Source of the DNA: Oscillospiraceae bacterium | GTDB taxonomy: Bacteria; Bacillota; Clostridia; Oscillospirales; Ruminococcaceae | Assembly: GCA_017466865.1 (NCBI GenBank) | Contig: JAFTTI010000008.1 | Span: 62,001-126,000 of the forward strand | Reading direction: 5' to 3' | Length of the DNA stretch: 64,000 bases | Part shown: piece after piece, positions 17,183-25,568 of the stretch | How the letters are laid out: every line of letters starts with the position of its first letter | How positions within the stretch are numbered: position 1 is the stretch's first letter | The notes under the pieces: model-generated | Seen by the model: the letters and a program-made list of their open reading frames with translations, nothing else | Database searches by the model: none | Told to the model about the DNA's origin: nothing | Program-made: the position numbers and the translations under genes

Positions 17183-18133
17183 ATGGTCAATATCCAGAAA
17201 TGTGCAGTTATAGGTTGTGGATTTGTAGGTGCATCAATAGCTTTTTCTCTCGCTGAAGGCGGTCTTTTTTCAGAACTCGTCCTTATCGACTCAAATAAAG
17301 AAAAAGCTGAGGGTGAAGCGATGGATATTTCGCACGGAATTCCCCTTTTCAAACCTGCGGAAATTTATGCAGGAGATTATTCCGACCTTGCTGATTGCTC
17401 ACTTATCATTATAACAGCAGGAACAAGCCAGAAACCGAACGAAACAAGACTTGACCTTGTTCACAGAAATGTTGATATAATGAAAGATATTGTTTCTAAC
17501 ATAATAAAATACAACACCGAAGCTATTCTTCTTGTTGTATCAAATCCTGTTGATATACTCACATATGTCGCTATGAAATGTTCAGGTTTTCCAAAAAGTC
17601 GTGTAATCGGTTCAGGAACTGTTCTTGACACAGCAAGACTCAAATATATGATCGGAAAACATTTGGGTGTTGACAGCCGAAGTGTTCACGCATTTATTAT
17701 CGGTGAACACGGCGACAGCGAACTCGCTGTATGGAGTAGTGCGAACGTATCAGGGGTGAAACTTTCAGGATTCTGCAATGCTTGTGGCAAATGTGTTGAA
17801 CGCGAAAATATGATGAAAATTTACGACGATGTTGTAAACAGCGCATACCGTGTCATAGAAAGAAAAGGCGCGACATATTATGCAATCGCCGCTGCTGTAA
17901 GAAGAATTGCCGAATGCATTGTAAGAGATGAACACTCAATAATGCCGATAAGTTGCTATGTTGCAGGACATTATGGACTTTCTGATATATGTCTCGGTGT
18001 TCCTGCTATTGTCGGAAGAAATGGCGCAGAACAGGTTCTTGATATCGAACTTGATGATAACGAAAAAGCGTTGCTTTTAAATTCAGCGAAAACTCTTAAA
18101 AATATCCTTAACGGAATTGAAGGAATAGAATAA
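17183..18133 (+). CDS. ldh: L-lactate dehydrogenase
   Basis: Reduces pyruvate to L-lactate with NADH at the end of fermentation. The NAD site is VIGCGFVGASIAFSL near residue 10, the loop AGTSQKPNETRLDL carries glutamine at the specificity position (malate dehydrogenases have arginine), and the catalytic histidine is in GEHGDSELAVWS. The ATG at 17183 is used (316 residues), since an upstream GTG belongs to the GAGGTG ribosome site. A CNACGKC segment lies after the active-site motif and is unusual for the family. Confidence 0.94.
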   Translation: MVNIQKCAVIGCGFVGASIAFSLAEGGLFSELVLIDSNKEKAEGEAMDISHGIPLFKPAEIYAGDYSDLADCSLIIITAGTSQKPNETRLDLVHRNVDIMKDIVSNIIKYNTEAILLVVSNPVDILTYVAMKCSGFPKSRVIGSGTVLDTARLKYMIGKHLGVDSRSVHAFIIGEHGDSELAVWSSANVSGVKLSGFCNACGKCVERENMMKIYDDVVNSAYRVIERKGATYYAIAAAVRRIAECIVRDEHSIMPISCYVAGHYGLSDICLGVPAIVGRNGAEQVLDIELDDNEKALLLNSAKTLKNILNGIEGIE

Positions 18134-18136
18134 AAC

Positions 18137-18168
18137 AAAAGGTGCTTTCTTATAAAAAGCACCTTTTG
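18137..18168 (+). terminator. Terminator after ldh
   Basis: Stem AAAAGGTGCTTT/AAAGCACCTTTT (18137-18148 with 18156-18167). The U-tract is part of the stem. Confidence 0.75.
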
Positions 18169-18170
18169 AA

Positions 18171-18201
18171 TTGACATCATATTGACCGTTTTTGTTATAA
18201 T
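18171..18201 (+). promoter_or_regulatory. Extended -10 promoter of the hydrolase gene
   Basis: TGTTATAAT (extended -10; TATAAT at 18196-18201), with TTGACA at 18171-18176 and a long 19-base spacer. Confidence 0.65.
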
Positions 18202-18235
18202 GAACCCAAATCCAGTTTATCGGAGATGATAAAAA

Positions 18236-19084
18236 ATGAAACTTCTTAATCCCATCGGACAGTTTGTTGAGGTCGATAGAAAAAATATGAATGTTTATAT
18301 AGAAGGAAGCGGAAATAAAACTATTGTATTTCTATCCGGCGGCGGAACAGCATCTCCTGTATTAGATTTCAAATCTTTATATTCACTTCTCAGTGATAAT
18401 TACAAAATAGTTGTTGTTGAAAAATTCGGATATGGTTTCAGCGATGATTATCCCGACAGAAACAGAGATATAGATACCATTCTCGATGATACAAGAACAG
18501 CACTTTCAAAGACAGGCTTAAAAACACCTTATATACTTTGCCCTCACTCAATGTCGGGGCTTGAAGCGATATACTGGTCGCAAAAATATCCCGAAGAAGT
18601 TGAAGCGATTATCGGTCTTGACATGGCTGTTCCACAATATTATTCAGATATGAGAATCAGCACAGCAGTTTTAAAACTCAATAAAATGCTCTGCAAAGTA
18701 GGAATAATCAAGTTATTTTCAGATAATTATATCAAAACATTGTATTCCCATTCATCTTTGACAAAAGAAGAAAAAGACATCATAAAAACCCTTTACAGCA
18801 AACGATGTATATCAGATGCATTTATAAACGAAGCAGATTATTGTAAGAAAAACGCAGAAATCGTAAATAACGGAACAACTCCGAAAATTCCCGTTCTTAT
18901 GTTTATCTCGAATGCCGAGGGTATAAACCTCGACAAATCAATATGGATAGATACAGCGAAAAATTATGCTTCGAAACTGAATAACGCACAATGTGTAAAA
19001 CTTGATTGTCCTCATTACATACACAATTATAGATATGAGGAAATAAAAAAGAAAATAAAAGAATTTATATCTACTGAATTATAG
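18236..19084 (+). CDS. Alpha/beta hydrolase
   Basis: A 282-residue cytosolic serine hydrolase. IVFLSGGGTASPVLDF supplies the oxyanion loop, the nucleophile elbow is CPHSMSGLEA near residue 105, and a likely catalytic histidine is in DCPHYIHNY near the C-terminus. There is no signal peptide. The substrate is unknown; lipase, esterase and proline-iminopeptidase-like relatives share this layout. GGAGATGATAAAAA precedes the ATG. It is a single-gene unit between its own promoter and a terminator. Confidence 0.85.
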   Translation: MKLLNPIGQFVEVDRKNMNVYIEGSGNKTIVFLSGGGTASPVLDFKSLYSLLSDNYKIVVVEKFGYGFSDDYPDRNRDIDTILDDTRTALSKTGLKTPYILCPHSMSGLEAIYWSQKYPEEVEAIIGLDMAVPQYYSDMRISTAVLKLNKMLCKVGIIKLFSDNYIKTLYSHSSLTKEEKDIIKTLYSKRCISDAFINEADYCKKNAEIVNNGTTPKIPVLMFISNAEGINLDKSIWIDTAKNYASKLNNAQCVKLDCPHYIHNYRYEEIKKKIKEFISTEL

Positions 19085-19086
19085 AC

Positions 19087-19122
19087 AAAACCTATGAAGA
19101 ATTTATCTTCATAGGTTTTGTT
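19087..19122 (+). terminator. Terminator after the alpha/beta hydrolase gene
   Basis: 14-base-pair stem AAAACCTATGAAGA/TCTTCATAGGTTTT (19087-19100 with 19106-19119), between convergent genes. Confidence 0.8.
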
Positions 19123-19141
19123 TTATTACGATAAGAGATTA

Positions 19142-20164
19142 TTATGGTTCAACACTTTTATCAACAGCCAACGGACTTACAGCAACTCCGTCTTCATAAA
19201 CCGCAAAAGCAAGATTAGGTCCTGTTGAGTGCCCCGTATTACCCATTTTGCCTATAACTTCCCCTTTTTCTACGCTTTGTCCTTCTTCTACATTTATTTC
19301 TTCTAAATGATAATATTTAACGGTAGTCTTATCATCTATCTTAATAAGGATATAATTTCCGTCTTGTATATCATACCCCGTTTCAGAAACTACCCCATTA
19401 TAAACAGAATATATTTCATCTCCAAAAAATCCTGCTATATTGATATGGTCTGAAGCACATCGGCTTACCATTGTGCTTTCGGTAGGCCACTGCCATTCGT
19501 CATATCTGAGTTTTATCATATAAATAGGATAAGAATATTCTTTATCACTGGTGTTTACAGTTTCATCTCGATAAACAAAAATAGAATTTCCGGCTCTTAT
19601 GGTGTTTTCATCAACAAGAATACATCCCGAACCAAAGTATTGTCCATCTATTTCTACCCAATCGGTAAAAATCATCATATTCCCTACATTTGACTGAGCA
19701 ACTTTGTATTTATAACGCTTTTCATAATCTTTCGCCTGTCTTTTTACAAACTCTATTTCTCTGGCAGCCTCTTCTTCCGAAAGTCCTTCTATGCTGTTTC
19801 CTACCCAGGCATATTCGAGATAATCAACACCACGAAGCTGTATTGTTCCATCTGAAAAAACCTCAAGATAATGTCCATCTGTATTGCCGGATATATAATA
19901 TTTTCCTACTTTAAGTTCAGGAACTGTACTCAGTTGTTCGCTTTCTATAACTGTTTCAGAAGCACTCTCTTCTTTATTTATATCTGAAAATCCGTTATAC
20001 GAGAACAGAGAAACAGCAATAAGACAGAATACCACTCCTACCGTAATGTCTACCGCTTTTGACATTCGATTCTTCTCATTTCTTTTTTCTGTAATATCTA
20101 CACCCGTTTTATCCTTGAAAATATTTTCTATATTGTTAAGATTTCTTTTGCTGTATTTTTCCAT
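19142..20164 (-). CDS. Putative transmembrane anti-sigma factor with degenerate M23 domain
   Basis: A 340-residue bitopic protein: a basic cytoplasmic segment (residues 1-37), one transmembrane helix (about 38-57), a Ser/Glu-rich linker, a beta-rich extracellular region (about 80-235) and a C-terminal LytM/M23-like domain (about 240-335). The M23 fold is plain from EGQSVEKGEVIGKMGNTG and STGP, but the zinc ligands are gone: the H-x-x-x-D site reads SDHIN and the H-x-H site reads NLAFAV. It starts 16 bases after the sigma factor gene with an AAAGGGATG ribosome site, the typical place of a cognate anti-sigma factor. The anti-sigma role is inferred from position and topology. Confidence 0.7.
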   Translation of the reverse strand: MEKYSKRNLNNIENIFKDKTGVDITEKRNEKNRMSKAVDITVGVVFCLIAVSLFSYNGFSDINKEESASETVIESEQLSTVPELKVGKYYISGNTDGHYLEVFSDGTIQLRGVDYLEYAWVGNSIEGLSEEEAAREIEFVKRQAKDYEKRYKYKVAQSNVGNMMIFTDWVEIDGQYFGSGCILVDENTIRAGNSIFVYRDETVNTSDKEYSYPIYMIKLRYDEWQWPTESTMVSRCASDHINIAGFFGDEIYSVYNGVVSETGYDIQDGNYILIKIDDKTTVKYYHLEEINVEEGQSVEKGEVIGKMGNTGHSTGPNLAFAVYEDGVAVSPLAVDKSVEP

Positions 20165-20180
20165 AATTTCATCCCTTTCT

Positions 20181-20714
20181 TTATTGCATCATTTTTTTAA
20201 GTTTCAGTTTAGTCTGATATAACCGATTTTCTACCTGTTTCCCCTGCATATCAAGTGCAACTGCGATTTCTTTAGGCTTCTGACCATAATAAAATCGTCT
20301 TATGATTATTTCTCTGTCTGTTTCTTCAAGTTCTTTTATCAATGAAATAAGTTTTTCTTTTTCTTCATTTTCTATAATTCCATCAAGAATTTCCGACTTA
20401 TATGTAATAGCTACTTCTTCAATCGGAACTTCTTTTCTTCTTGATATCTGCCTGTATTTATCTATTGCATTTGTTCTTGCTACAATAGAAAGATATGAGG
20501 ATAGTTTGCTCTTTTCGGGATTATATTTATCAGGATTTAACCATAAATCAATAAAAATATCCGCAACACATTCTTCAATATCTTCAGCAGAACCCGCATT
20601 TATAAGTATAGAGGATACTATTTTCCAGAGTAATTTCGAATATTTCTCTATTATCCCAGCCATTACTTTTTCATCACGATTTTTAACAGAAGAAAGTATT
20701 TTTTCGTCTTTCAA
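20181..20714 (-). CDS. ECF-type RNA polymerase sigma factor
   Basis: A 177-residue group 4 sigma factor. Region 2 spans about residues 15-85 (ECVADIFIDLWLNPDKYNPEK, then LSSYLSIVARTNAIDKYR) and region 4 about 120-172, with an HTH of the form EIIIRRFYYGQKPKEIAVAL and a closing helix rich in Lys. The start is a TTG at 20714 behind AAGGAGTGATAAA. It is co-transcribed with the membrane protein that follows. I could not find a matching ECF promoter for autoregulation. Confidence 0.92.
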   Translation of the reverse strand: MKDEKILSSVKNRDEKVMAGIIEKYSKLLWKIVSSILINAGSAEDIEECVADIFIDLWLNPDKYNPEKSKLSSYLSIVARTNAIDKYRQISRRKEVPIEEVAITYKSEILDGIIENEEKEKLISLIKELEETDREIIIRRFYYGQKPKEIAVALDMQGKQVENRLYQTKLKLKKMMQ

Positions 20715-20784
20715 TTTATCACTCCTTCCCTGAAATAGTTCTATATATAATACGATATAAAATACAAAAACACTTAAAGAAATT

Positions 20785-20819
20785 ATAAAAAGTCACCGCA
20801 ATAAATACGATGACTTTTT
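20785..20819 (-). terminator. Terminator after the XRE regulator gene
   Basis: Stem AAAAAGTCA/TGACTTTTT (20787-20795 with 20811-20819), with partial pairing of the interior, just beyond the stop at 20827. Confidence 0.65.
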
Positions 20820-20826
20820 TATTATA

Positions 20827-21426
20827 TCAGATATTTTTCTTTAAAATCAATAATCCTTTCAATATAAGAAATAAAAAAGCTATTATCGGTGAATAAACCT
20901 GCCTTGTAACTATTAAAAATAAAACAGTTATAATGCTGACAATAATAGAAATATTCGTAATAACATTACAATTTTTTTCTATTTTCATCTGATTAAAAAT
21001 AATTTCTATTATACCAGCTGCAACAAGTGATATAAACATAGTCCAATAAATCATATAACAAGATTCATTATATAAAAACAAATTCACGGAATAAATCAAA
21101 TCATCAGCGCGTTTCGGATAAAGTGGAAGGATTATAAGAAGTATACTCATTATATCTACAATTCCAAATAACAAATCACATATATTCTGAATATTTGATT
21201 TATTTTCATTTTCAGCAATAGAAATCAACCTTTCTCCTGACAATAAATCATCTATACTGACTGAAAAAAATTTTGAAATATCTTTCAAAGATTCTATATT
21301 CGGATAACCTCTCCCCGATTCCCATTTAGATATTGCTGTTCTTGATACATATAAAATTTCAGCAAGTTCCTCTTGGGTAAGACCACGATTTTTTCTTAAT
21401 TCCTGTAATTTCTCATTGAATTCCAC
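20827..21426 (-). CDS. XRE-family regulator with membrane domain
   Basis: A 199-residue protein. An N-terminal Cro/CI helix-turn-helix (residues about 5-60; LTQEELAEILYVSRTAISKWE) is joined through a short linker to a hydrophobic C-terminal half with about four transmembrane helices (about 82-195). The start is a GTG at 21426 whose first base overlaps the TAG of the upstream PAP2-like gene, behind GGAGGAAATATA. The pair is translationally coupled, suggesting that the regulator senses a state of the membrane or of the partner protein. The DNA target is unknown. Confidence 0.85.
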   Translation of the reverse strand: MEFNEKLQELRKNRGLTQEELAEILYVSRTAISKWESGRGYPNIESLKDISKFFSVSIDDLLSGERLISIAENENKSNIQNICDLLFGIVDIMSILLIILPLYPKRADDLIYSVNLFLYNESCYMIYWTMFISLVAAGIIEIIFNQMKIEKNCNVITNISIIVSIITVLFLIVTRQVYSPIIAFLFLILKGLLILKKNI

Positions 21427-22094
21427 TATATTTCCTCCGTTAATTTCTTTTTATCAAGCATCCTAACAGTTGAGTTATAAATCAGATATAATCCCACACT
21501 GAAAATAACAGAACCTATAATATCCGTTATCCAATGAACACCTGAAACAGTCCTTCCGATTACCATAAATAGCAAAAATAAAACAACAAATGCATCCACT
21601 CTCTTCCTCAAAATAACTTTTTTAGTTCTGCGATTATTCTGAAAACTTACAGTCAACATAACAGATAACACAAGTAATGTTGTTGAAGACGGATACGAAA
21701 CTTCTGCAATTCCTTCTATAAGAATAGGCCTGTAATTTATAGGAATCATTTCAAAAAACAAATACGCAATAACTACTACAATATAATAAACCCCCAAAAG
21801 AATAATATCAAAATCAACTTTAAAAAGACTTTTTCTCCTGATAAGTTGAATAAATCCTAATATACCAAAGAAAATACAACTCAATATCGGTATAATTCCC
21901 ATCCAATCAGTAATATGATATATCATCATATTTTCACCTGTTAATTTATGAAACCAGATATTTATAGTGGCAAATCCGATATTTGTTCCGTTAACACCGA
22001 CGGATTGAACATCTACTACCTGAATCAGTATTGTCCAGATTATAAATACTATAATCAGAATAATTCCTGAAATAAACAATTTCTTTTCTTTCAT
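21426..22094 (-). CDS. PAP2-superfamily membrane protein
   Basis: A 222-residue protein with about six transmembrane helices. PAP2 lipid-phosphatase signatures are present but altered. Motif 1 ends in NYRP, with Glu where the usual Lys would be. Motif 2 is YPSSTT, where the usual P-S-G-H histidine is threonine. Motif 3 GRTVSGVHWITD keeps the Arg, the nucleophilic His and the Asp. Activity on undecaprenyl or phosphatidic substrates is therefore doubtful. GAAGGAGGATATAAA precedes the ATG. It is coupled to the XRE regulator. Confidence 0.8.
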   Translation of the reverse strand: MKEKKLFISGIILIIVFIIWTILIQVVDVQSVGVNGTNIGFATINIWFHKLTGENMMIYHITDWMGIIPILSCIFFGILGFIQLIRRKSLFKVDFDIILLGVYYIVVVIAYLFFEMIPINYRPILIEGIAEVSYPSSTTLLVLSVMLTVSFQNNRRTKKVILRKRVDAFVVLFLLFMVIGRTVSGVHWITDIIGSVIFSVGLYLIYNSTVRMLDKKKLTEEI

Positions 22095-22119
22095 TTTATA
22101 TCCTCCTTCTGTTTTTTAA

Positions 22120-22161
22120 ATAATAGCAAAATATATATAAATAGTAAAGATACGAATCGTA
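22120..22161 (-). promoter_or_regulatory. Promoter and candidate operator of the PAP2-XRE pair
   Basis: Minus strand TTTACT (22143-22148), 17 bases, TATTAT (22120-22125). An 11-base palindrome, TACGAATCGTA (22151-22161), lies 2 bases upstream of the -35 box and is a plausible binding site for the XRE protein (inferred). Confidence 0.55.
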
Positions 22162-22170
22162 ACAATAAAT

Positions 22171-22207
22171 AAAAACCACTTCTGAATAAGTATCAGAAGT
22201 GGTTTTT
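22171..22207 (-). terminator. Terminator after iorB
   Basis: 15-base-pair stem AAAAACCACTTCTGA/TCAGAAGTGGTTTTT (22171-22185 with 22193-22207), with a U-tract on the minus strand. Confidence 0.85.
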
Positions 22208-22214
22208 GGATTTA

Positions 22215-22790
22215 TTAATAGCATTCTCTACCGAGTTCAAAAGCCTTTTTGTTGAGTTCAAGGAATTTAGCAGGTACACATTCTTCAAGTGCTTTAAGCC
22301 ATACTTCCTTTTCTATGCTCATTTTTGTTGAAACAACACCCATCAAAACAACATTTGATGCTTTTGCCGAGCCTGCCTGTTCAGCAAGTTCAAGAGCATT
22401 AACTGAAACAAAATCAACTCCTGCTTCGCGGAACTGATTGAAAATATCTTCGGGATATGTTGTTGCTCCTGTAATAACAGGCATAGGGTCAAGTTTCTGA
22501 GTTGAAGTAATGATTGTTCCTCCCTTTCTGAGATAAGGAAGACTTCTTGCAGCCTCAAGCTGTTCAAATGATACTATAAGGTCAGCTTCTCCCTTTTCTA
22601 CTACGGGTGAATAAACCTTATCGCCATATTTTACATAAGTTACAACAGAACCGCCACGCTGTGACATTCCATGAACTTCCGATACCTTAACTTCAAATCC
22701 TTGCATAAGAAGAACATGTCCGAGAATTCTTGAAGCAAGAAGTGAACCCTGTCCTCCAACGCCGACTATCATAATAGATCTTGTATCCAA
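22215..22790 (-). CDS. iorB: Indolepyruvate:ferredoxin oxidoreductase, beta subunit
   Basis: The 191-residue small subunit of IOR, which oxidatively decarboxylates aryl pyruvates to aryl-acetyl-CoA with ferredoxin. The N-terminal IMIVGVGGQGSLLASRILG is the typical gamma-domain nucleotide/CoA loop, followed by EVHGMSQRGGSVVTYVKYG. The start is a TTG at 22790 behind AAAGGACGATATAAA. It lies 30 bases after iorA and is last in the operon. Confidence 0.95.
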   Translation of the reverse strand: MDTRSIMIVGVGGQGSLLASRILGHVLLMQGFEVKVSEVHGMSQRGGSVVTYVKYGDKVYSPVVEKGEADLIVSFEQLEAARSLPYLRKGGTIITSTQKLDPMPVITGATTYPEDIFNQFREAGVDFVSVNALELAEQAGSAKASNVVLMGVVSTKMSIEKEVWLKALEECVPAKFLELNKKAFELGRECY

Positions 22791-22820
22791 TTTATATCGT
22801 CCTTTCGTTAAAACATTAGA

Positions 22821-24539
22821 TTATTCTATAGCGTCAAACTTACAAAGTTCTTTACAAATTCCGCAGCCAACGCAAAGTGTATGGTCAATACAAGCCTTTC
22901 CTGCCTTGATTGAAATAGCAGGACATCCGAGTTTAAGACAAGCCTTACATCCTTTACACTTATCATTTGATTTAAGTGGGGGATTGTGCTTTACATATTT
23001 AAGAAGAGCACAAGGACGTCTTGAAATAATAACACTAGGAGCATCAACTTCAAGTTCCTCAAGAATAGCCTTCTCTGTTTCAGCAAGATTATAAGGGTCA
23101 ACAACTCTTACTCTGTCAATACCGAGTGCTTTACAGAGTGCTTCGAGATTAACCTTTGCAGCAACATCACCCTTGAGATTATACCCTGTTGTAGGATTCT
23201 GCTGATGTCCTGTCATACCTGTAATTGAGTTGTCAAGAATGATAACCGTTGAGTTTGTTGCGTTATATGCAATGTTTACAAGTCCTGTCATACCCGAATG
23301 CATAAATGTAGAATCACCGATAACAGCAACAGATTTCTTTTCCATTTCAGGACGAGCCTTATTCATACCGTGAAGTCCTGAAATAGATGCGCCCATACAT
23401 ACAGTTGTATCCATAGCGCAAAGAGGCTGTGCAGCACCAAGAGTATAACAACCAATGTCTCCCGATACTGTAATCTTGTGTTTTGCAAGATTATAGAATA
23501 TACCTCTGTGAGGACAACCCGCACACATAACAGGAGGTCTTACAGGAATCTCTGTAGGGATAGTAAGATAATCAGGAGAAATTCCCTTGATTTTTTCTCT
23601 GATGATTGACTGTGAAAGTTCGCCTATAAATCCGAAAATTTCCTTTCCGATCACTTCGCAACCGAGTTTCTTGCACTGTGTTTCAATAATGTCATCAAGT
23701 TCTTCAATAACATAAACTGTTTCAAACTTTTTGCAGAAGCTTCTGATTATGTATGAAGGAAGAGGATTTACAATACCGAGTTTAAGATATGAAACGCTAT
23801 CCCCTAGCGCTTCTTTTGCGTAAAGATATGATGTTCCGCTCGTGATAACACCTATCTGACCATCATTCATTTCAATCTTATTAAGTATAGATGCTTCTGC
23901 TTCCTGAATAAGTTTTTTTGTTCTTTCTTCAACAAAAACGTGTCTGCCTCTTGCATTTGCAGGCATCATAACATTTTTCTGAGGATCCTTTACATACTCT
24001 TTAAGTCCGACTTCTTCTCTGTCGCAAAGTTCAACAGCACTCTGTGAGTGTGCGACTCTTGTAGACATTCTTACGATTACAGGAGTATCGTATTCTTCTG
24101 AAAGTCTGTATGCTTCTTTTACAAAATCCTTTACTTCCTGAGAATCAGAAGGTTCAAGCATAAGAACCTTTGATGCAGCGGCATGATGTCTTGAATCCTG
24201 TTCGTTCTGTGATGAATGCATTCCTGGGTCATCAGCAACTGCAACAACAAGTCCCCCGTTTACTCCTGTATAAGCAGCAGTATAAAGAGGGTCTGCAGCG
24301 ACATTAAGCCCAACATGTTTCATACCACAGAAAGAACGTGCACCAGCCATTGATGCGCCAATAGCAACTTCCATTGCGACCTTTTCGTTAGGTGCCCATT
24401 CTGCGTATATTTCTTCATATTTAGCAACTTCTTCAGTTATTTCTGTAGATGGTGTTCCGGGATAACTTGATACAACATTACATCCGGCTTCATAAAGACC
24501 TCTTGCGAAAGCCTCATTACCAAGCATAAGTTTCTTCAT
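22821..24539 (-). CDS. iorA: Indolepyruvate:ferredoxin oxidoreductase, alpha subunit
   Basis: The 572-residue catalytic subunit with thiamine diphosphate and iron-sulfur clusters. The pyrimidine-binding domain carries SSYPGTPSTEI near residue 25 and the core CGMKHVGLNVAADPL. The TPP-binding region contains GDSTFMHSGMTGLVN and DNSITGMTG. The C-terminal ferredoxin module (about 530-572) has C-x2-C-x2-C-x4-C-P and C-x2-C-x2-C-x3-C sets; the second lacks the usual proline. GAAAGGAATGTAAGTT precedes the ATG. Confidence 0.96.
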   Translation of the reverse strand: MKKLMLGNEAFARGLYEAGCNVVSSYPGTPSTEITEEVAKYEEIYAEWAPNEKVAMEVAIGASMAGARSFCGMKHVGLNVAADPLYTAAYTGVNGGLVVAVADDPGMHSSQNEQDSRHHAAASKVLMLEPSDSQEVKDFVKEAYRLSEEYDTPVIVRMSTRVAHSQSAVELCDREEVGLKEYVKDPQKNVMMPANARGRHVFVEERTKKLIQEAEASILNKIEMNDGQIGVITSGTSYLYAKEALGDSVSYLKLGIVNPLPSYIIRSFCKKFETVYVIEELDDIIETQCKKLGCEVIGKEIFGFIGELSQSIIREKIKGISPDYLTIPTEIPVRPPVMCAGCPHRGIFYNLAKHKITVSGDIGCYTLGAAQPLCAMDTTVCMGASISGLHGMNKARPEMEKKSVAVIGDSTFMHSGMTGLVNIAYNATNSTVIILDNSITGMTGHQQNPTTGYNLKGDVAAKVNLEALCKALGIDRVRVVDPYNLAETEKAILEELEVDAPSVIISRRPCALLKYVKHNPPLKSNDKCKGCKACLKLGCPAISIKAGKACIDHTLCVGCGICKELCKFDAIE

Positions 24540-24563
24540 AACTTACATTCCTTTCATTTATAA

Positions 24564-25562
24564 TTATCTGAAATCAACAAAGCCTACTTTTCTGTAAACC
24601 TTTGACACAACCTTCTGTGAAATAGAAAGCGCCTTCTGTGCACCTTCTGTATAGCATTTCTTGAGATATTCCTTATCCTGCATAAATCTTGCGAAATTAT
24701 CTCTTACAGGCTGAAGATTATCAGCAACCGCCTCGCCTACCGCGAGTTTGAAATCACCGTAACCTTTTCCGTCAAATTCTTTTTCTATCTCTTCATAAGT
24801 TTTTCCTGTAACCGCAGAGTAAATTGTCATAAGATTGTTTATTCCGTCTTTTCCGTCAGCATATCTTACCTGTGAATCTGAATCTGTAACTGCCCTCTTG
24901 AACTTTCTGATGATTGTATCCTTATCATCAAGTATAAGAATGGTTGCATTCACATTTTCGTCAGATTTCGACATTTTTTTAGTAGGTTCCTGTAAAGACA
25001 TTACCCTTGCACCTACCTTTGGAATGTAAGGTTCAGGAACGGTAAAGAACTCACCATATTTATTATTGAAACGCTGAGCGATATTTCTTGCAAGTTCGAG
25101 ATGCTGTTTCTGGTCAGCACCGATAGGAACAAGATCAGCATTGTAGGCAAGGATATCAGCAGCCATCAGAACAGGATATGTAAAAAGTCCTGCATTTACA
25201 TCATCTGCGTGTTTCTGTGATTTATCCTTGAACTGAGTCATTCTTGAGAGTTCCCCGAACTGTGTCGAACAAGAAAGTACCCAACTGAGTTCTGCATGAG
25301 TTTTTGCATGGCTCTGAATAAAAGCAATACTTTTTTCAGGGTCAATGCCACAAGCAAGTAAAAGTGCATAAGCCTGTAAAGTGTTCTGACGAAGTTTTAT
25401 GGGATCTTGCTTTACGGTTATAGCATGAAGGTCAACTATAGAATAGATACAGTTGTATTCTTCCTGTAAAGGCCCCCAATTGCGGATAGCACCGATATAG
25501 TTTCCGAGAGTAAATGTACCTGTCGGCTGAATACCGCTGAATATTAACTTCTTATCTTCCAT
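24564..25562 (-). CDS. trpS: Tryptophanyl-tRNA synthetase
   Basis: Class Ic aminoacyl-tRNA synthetase of 332 residues. The HIGH-like motif is TGTFTLGNYIGA near residue 14 and the KMSKS motif is KKMSKSDEN near 196. DLHAITV and GADQKQHLELARNIAQRF are typical of bacterial TrpS. GGGGAGTGATTATAA precedes the ATG. It sits between an aromatic-type aminotransferase and iorAB, 6 bases after the former. Confidence 0.97.
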   Translation of the reverse strand: MEDKKLIFSGIQPTGTFTLGNYIGAIRNWGPLQEEYNCIYSIVDLHAITVKQDPIKLRQNTLQAYALLLACGIDPEKSIAFIQSHAKTHAELSWVLSCSTQFGELSRMTQFKDKSQKHADDVNAGLFTYPVLMAADILAYNADLVPIGADQKQHLELARNIAQRFNNKYGEFFTVPEPYIPKVGARVMSLQEPTKKMSKSDENVNATILILDDKDTIIRKFKRAVTDSDSQVRYADGKDGINNLMTIYSAVTGKTYEEIEKEFDGKGYGDFKLAVGEAVADNLQPVRDNFARFMQDKEYLKKCYTEGAQKALSISQKVVSKVYRKVGFVDFR

Positions 25563-25568
25563 TTATAA

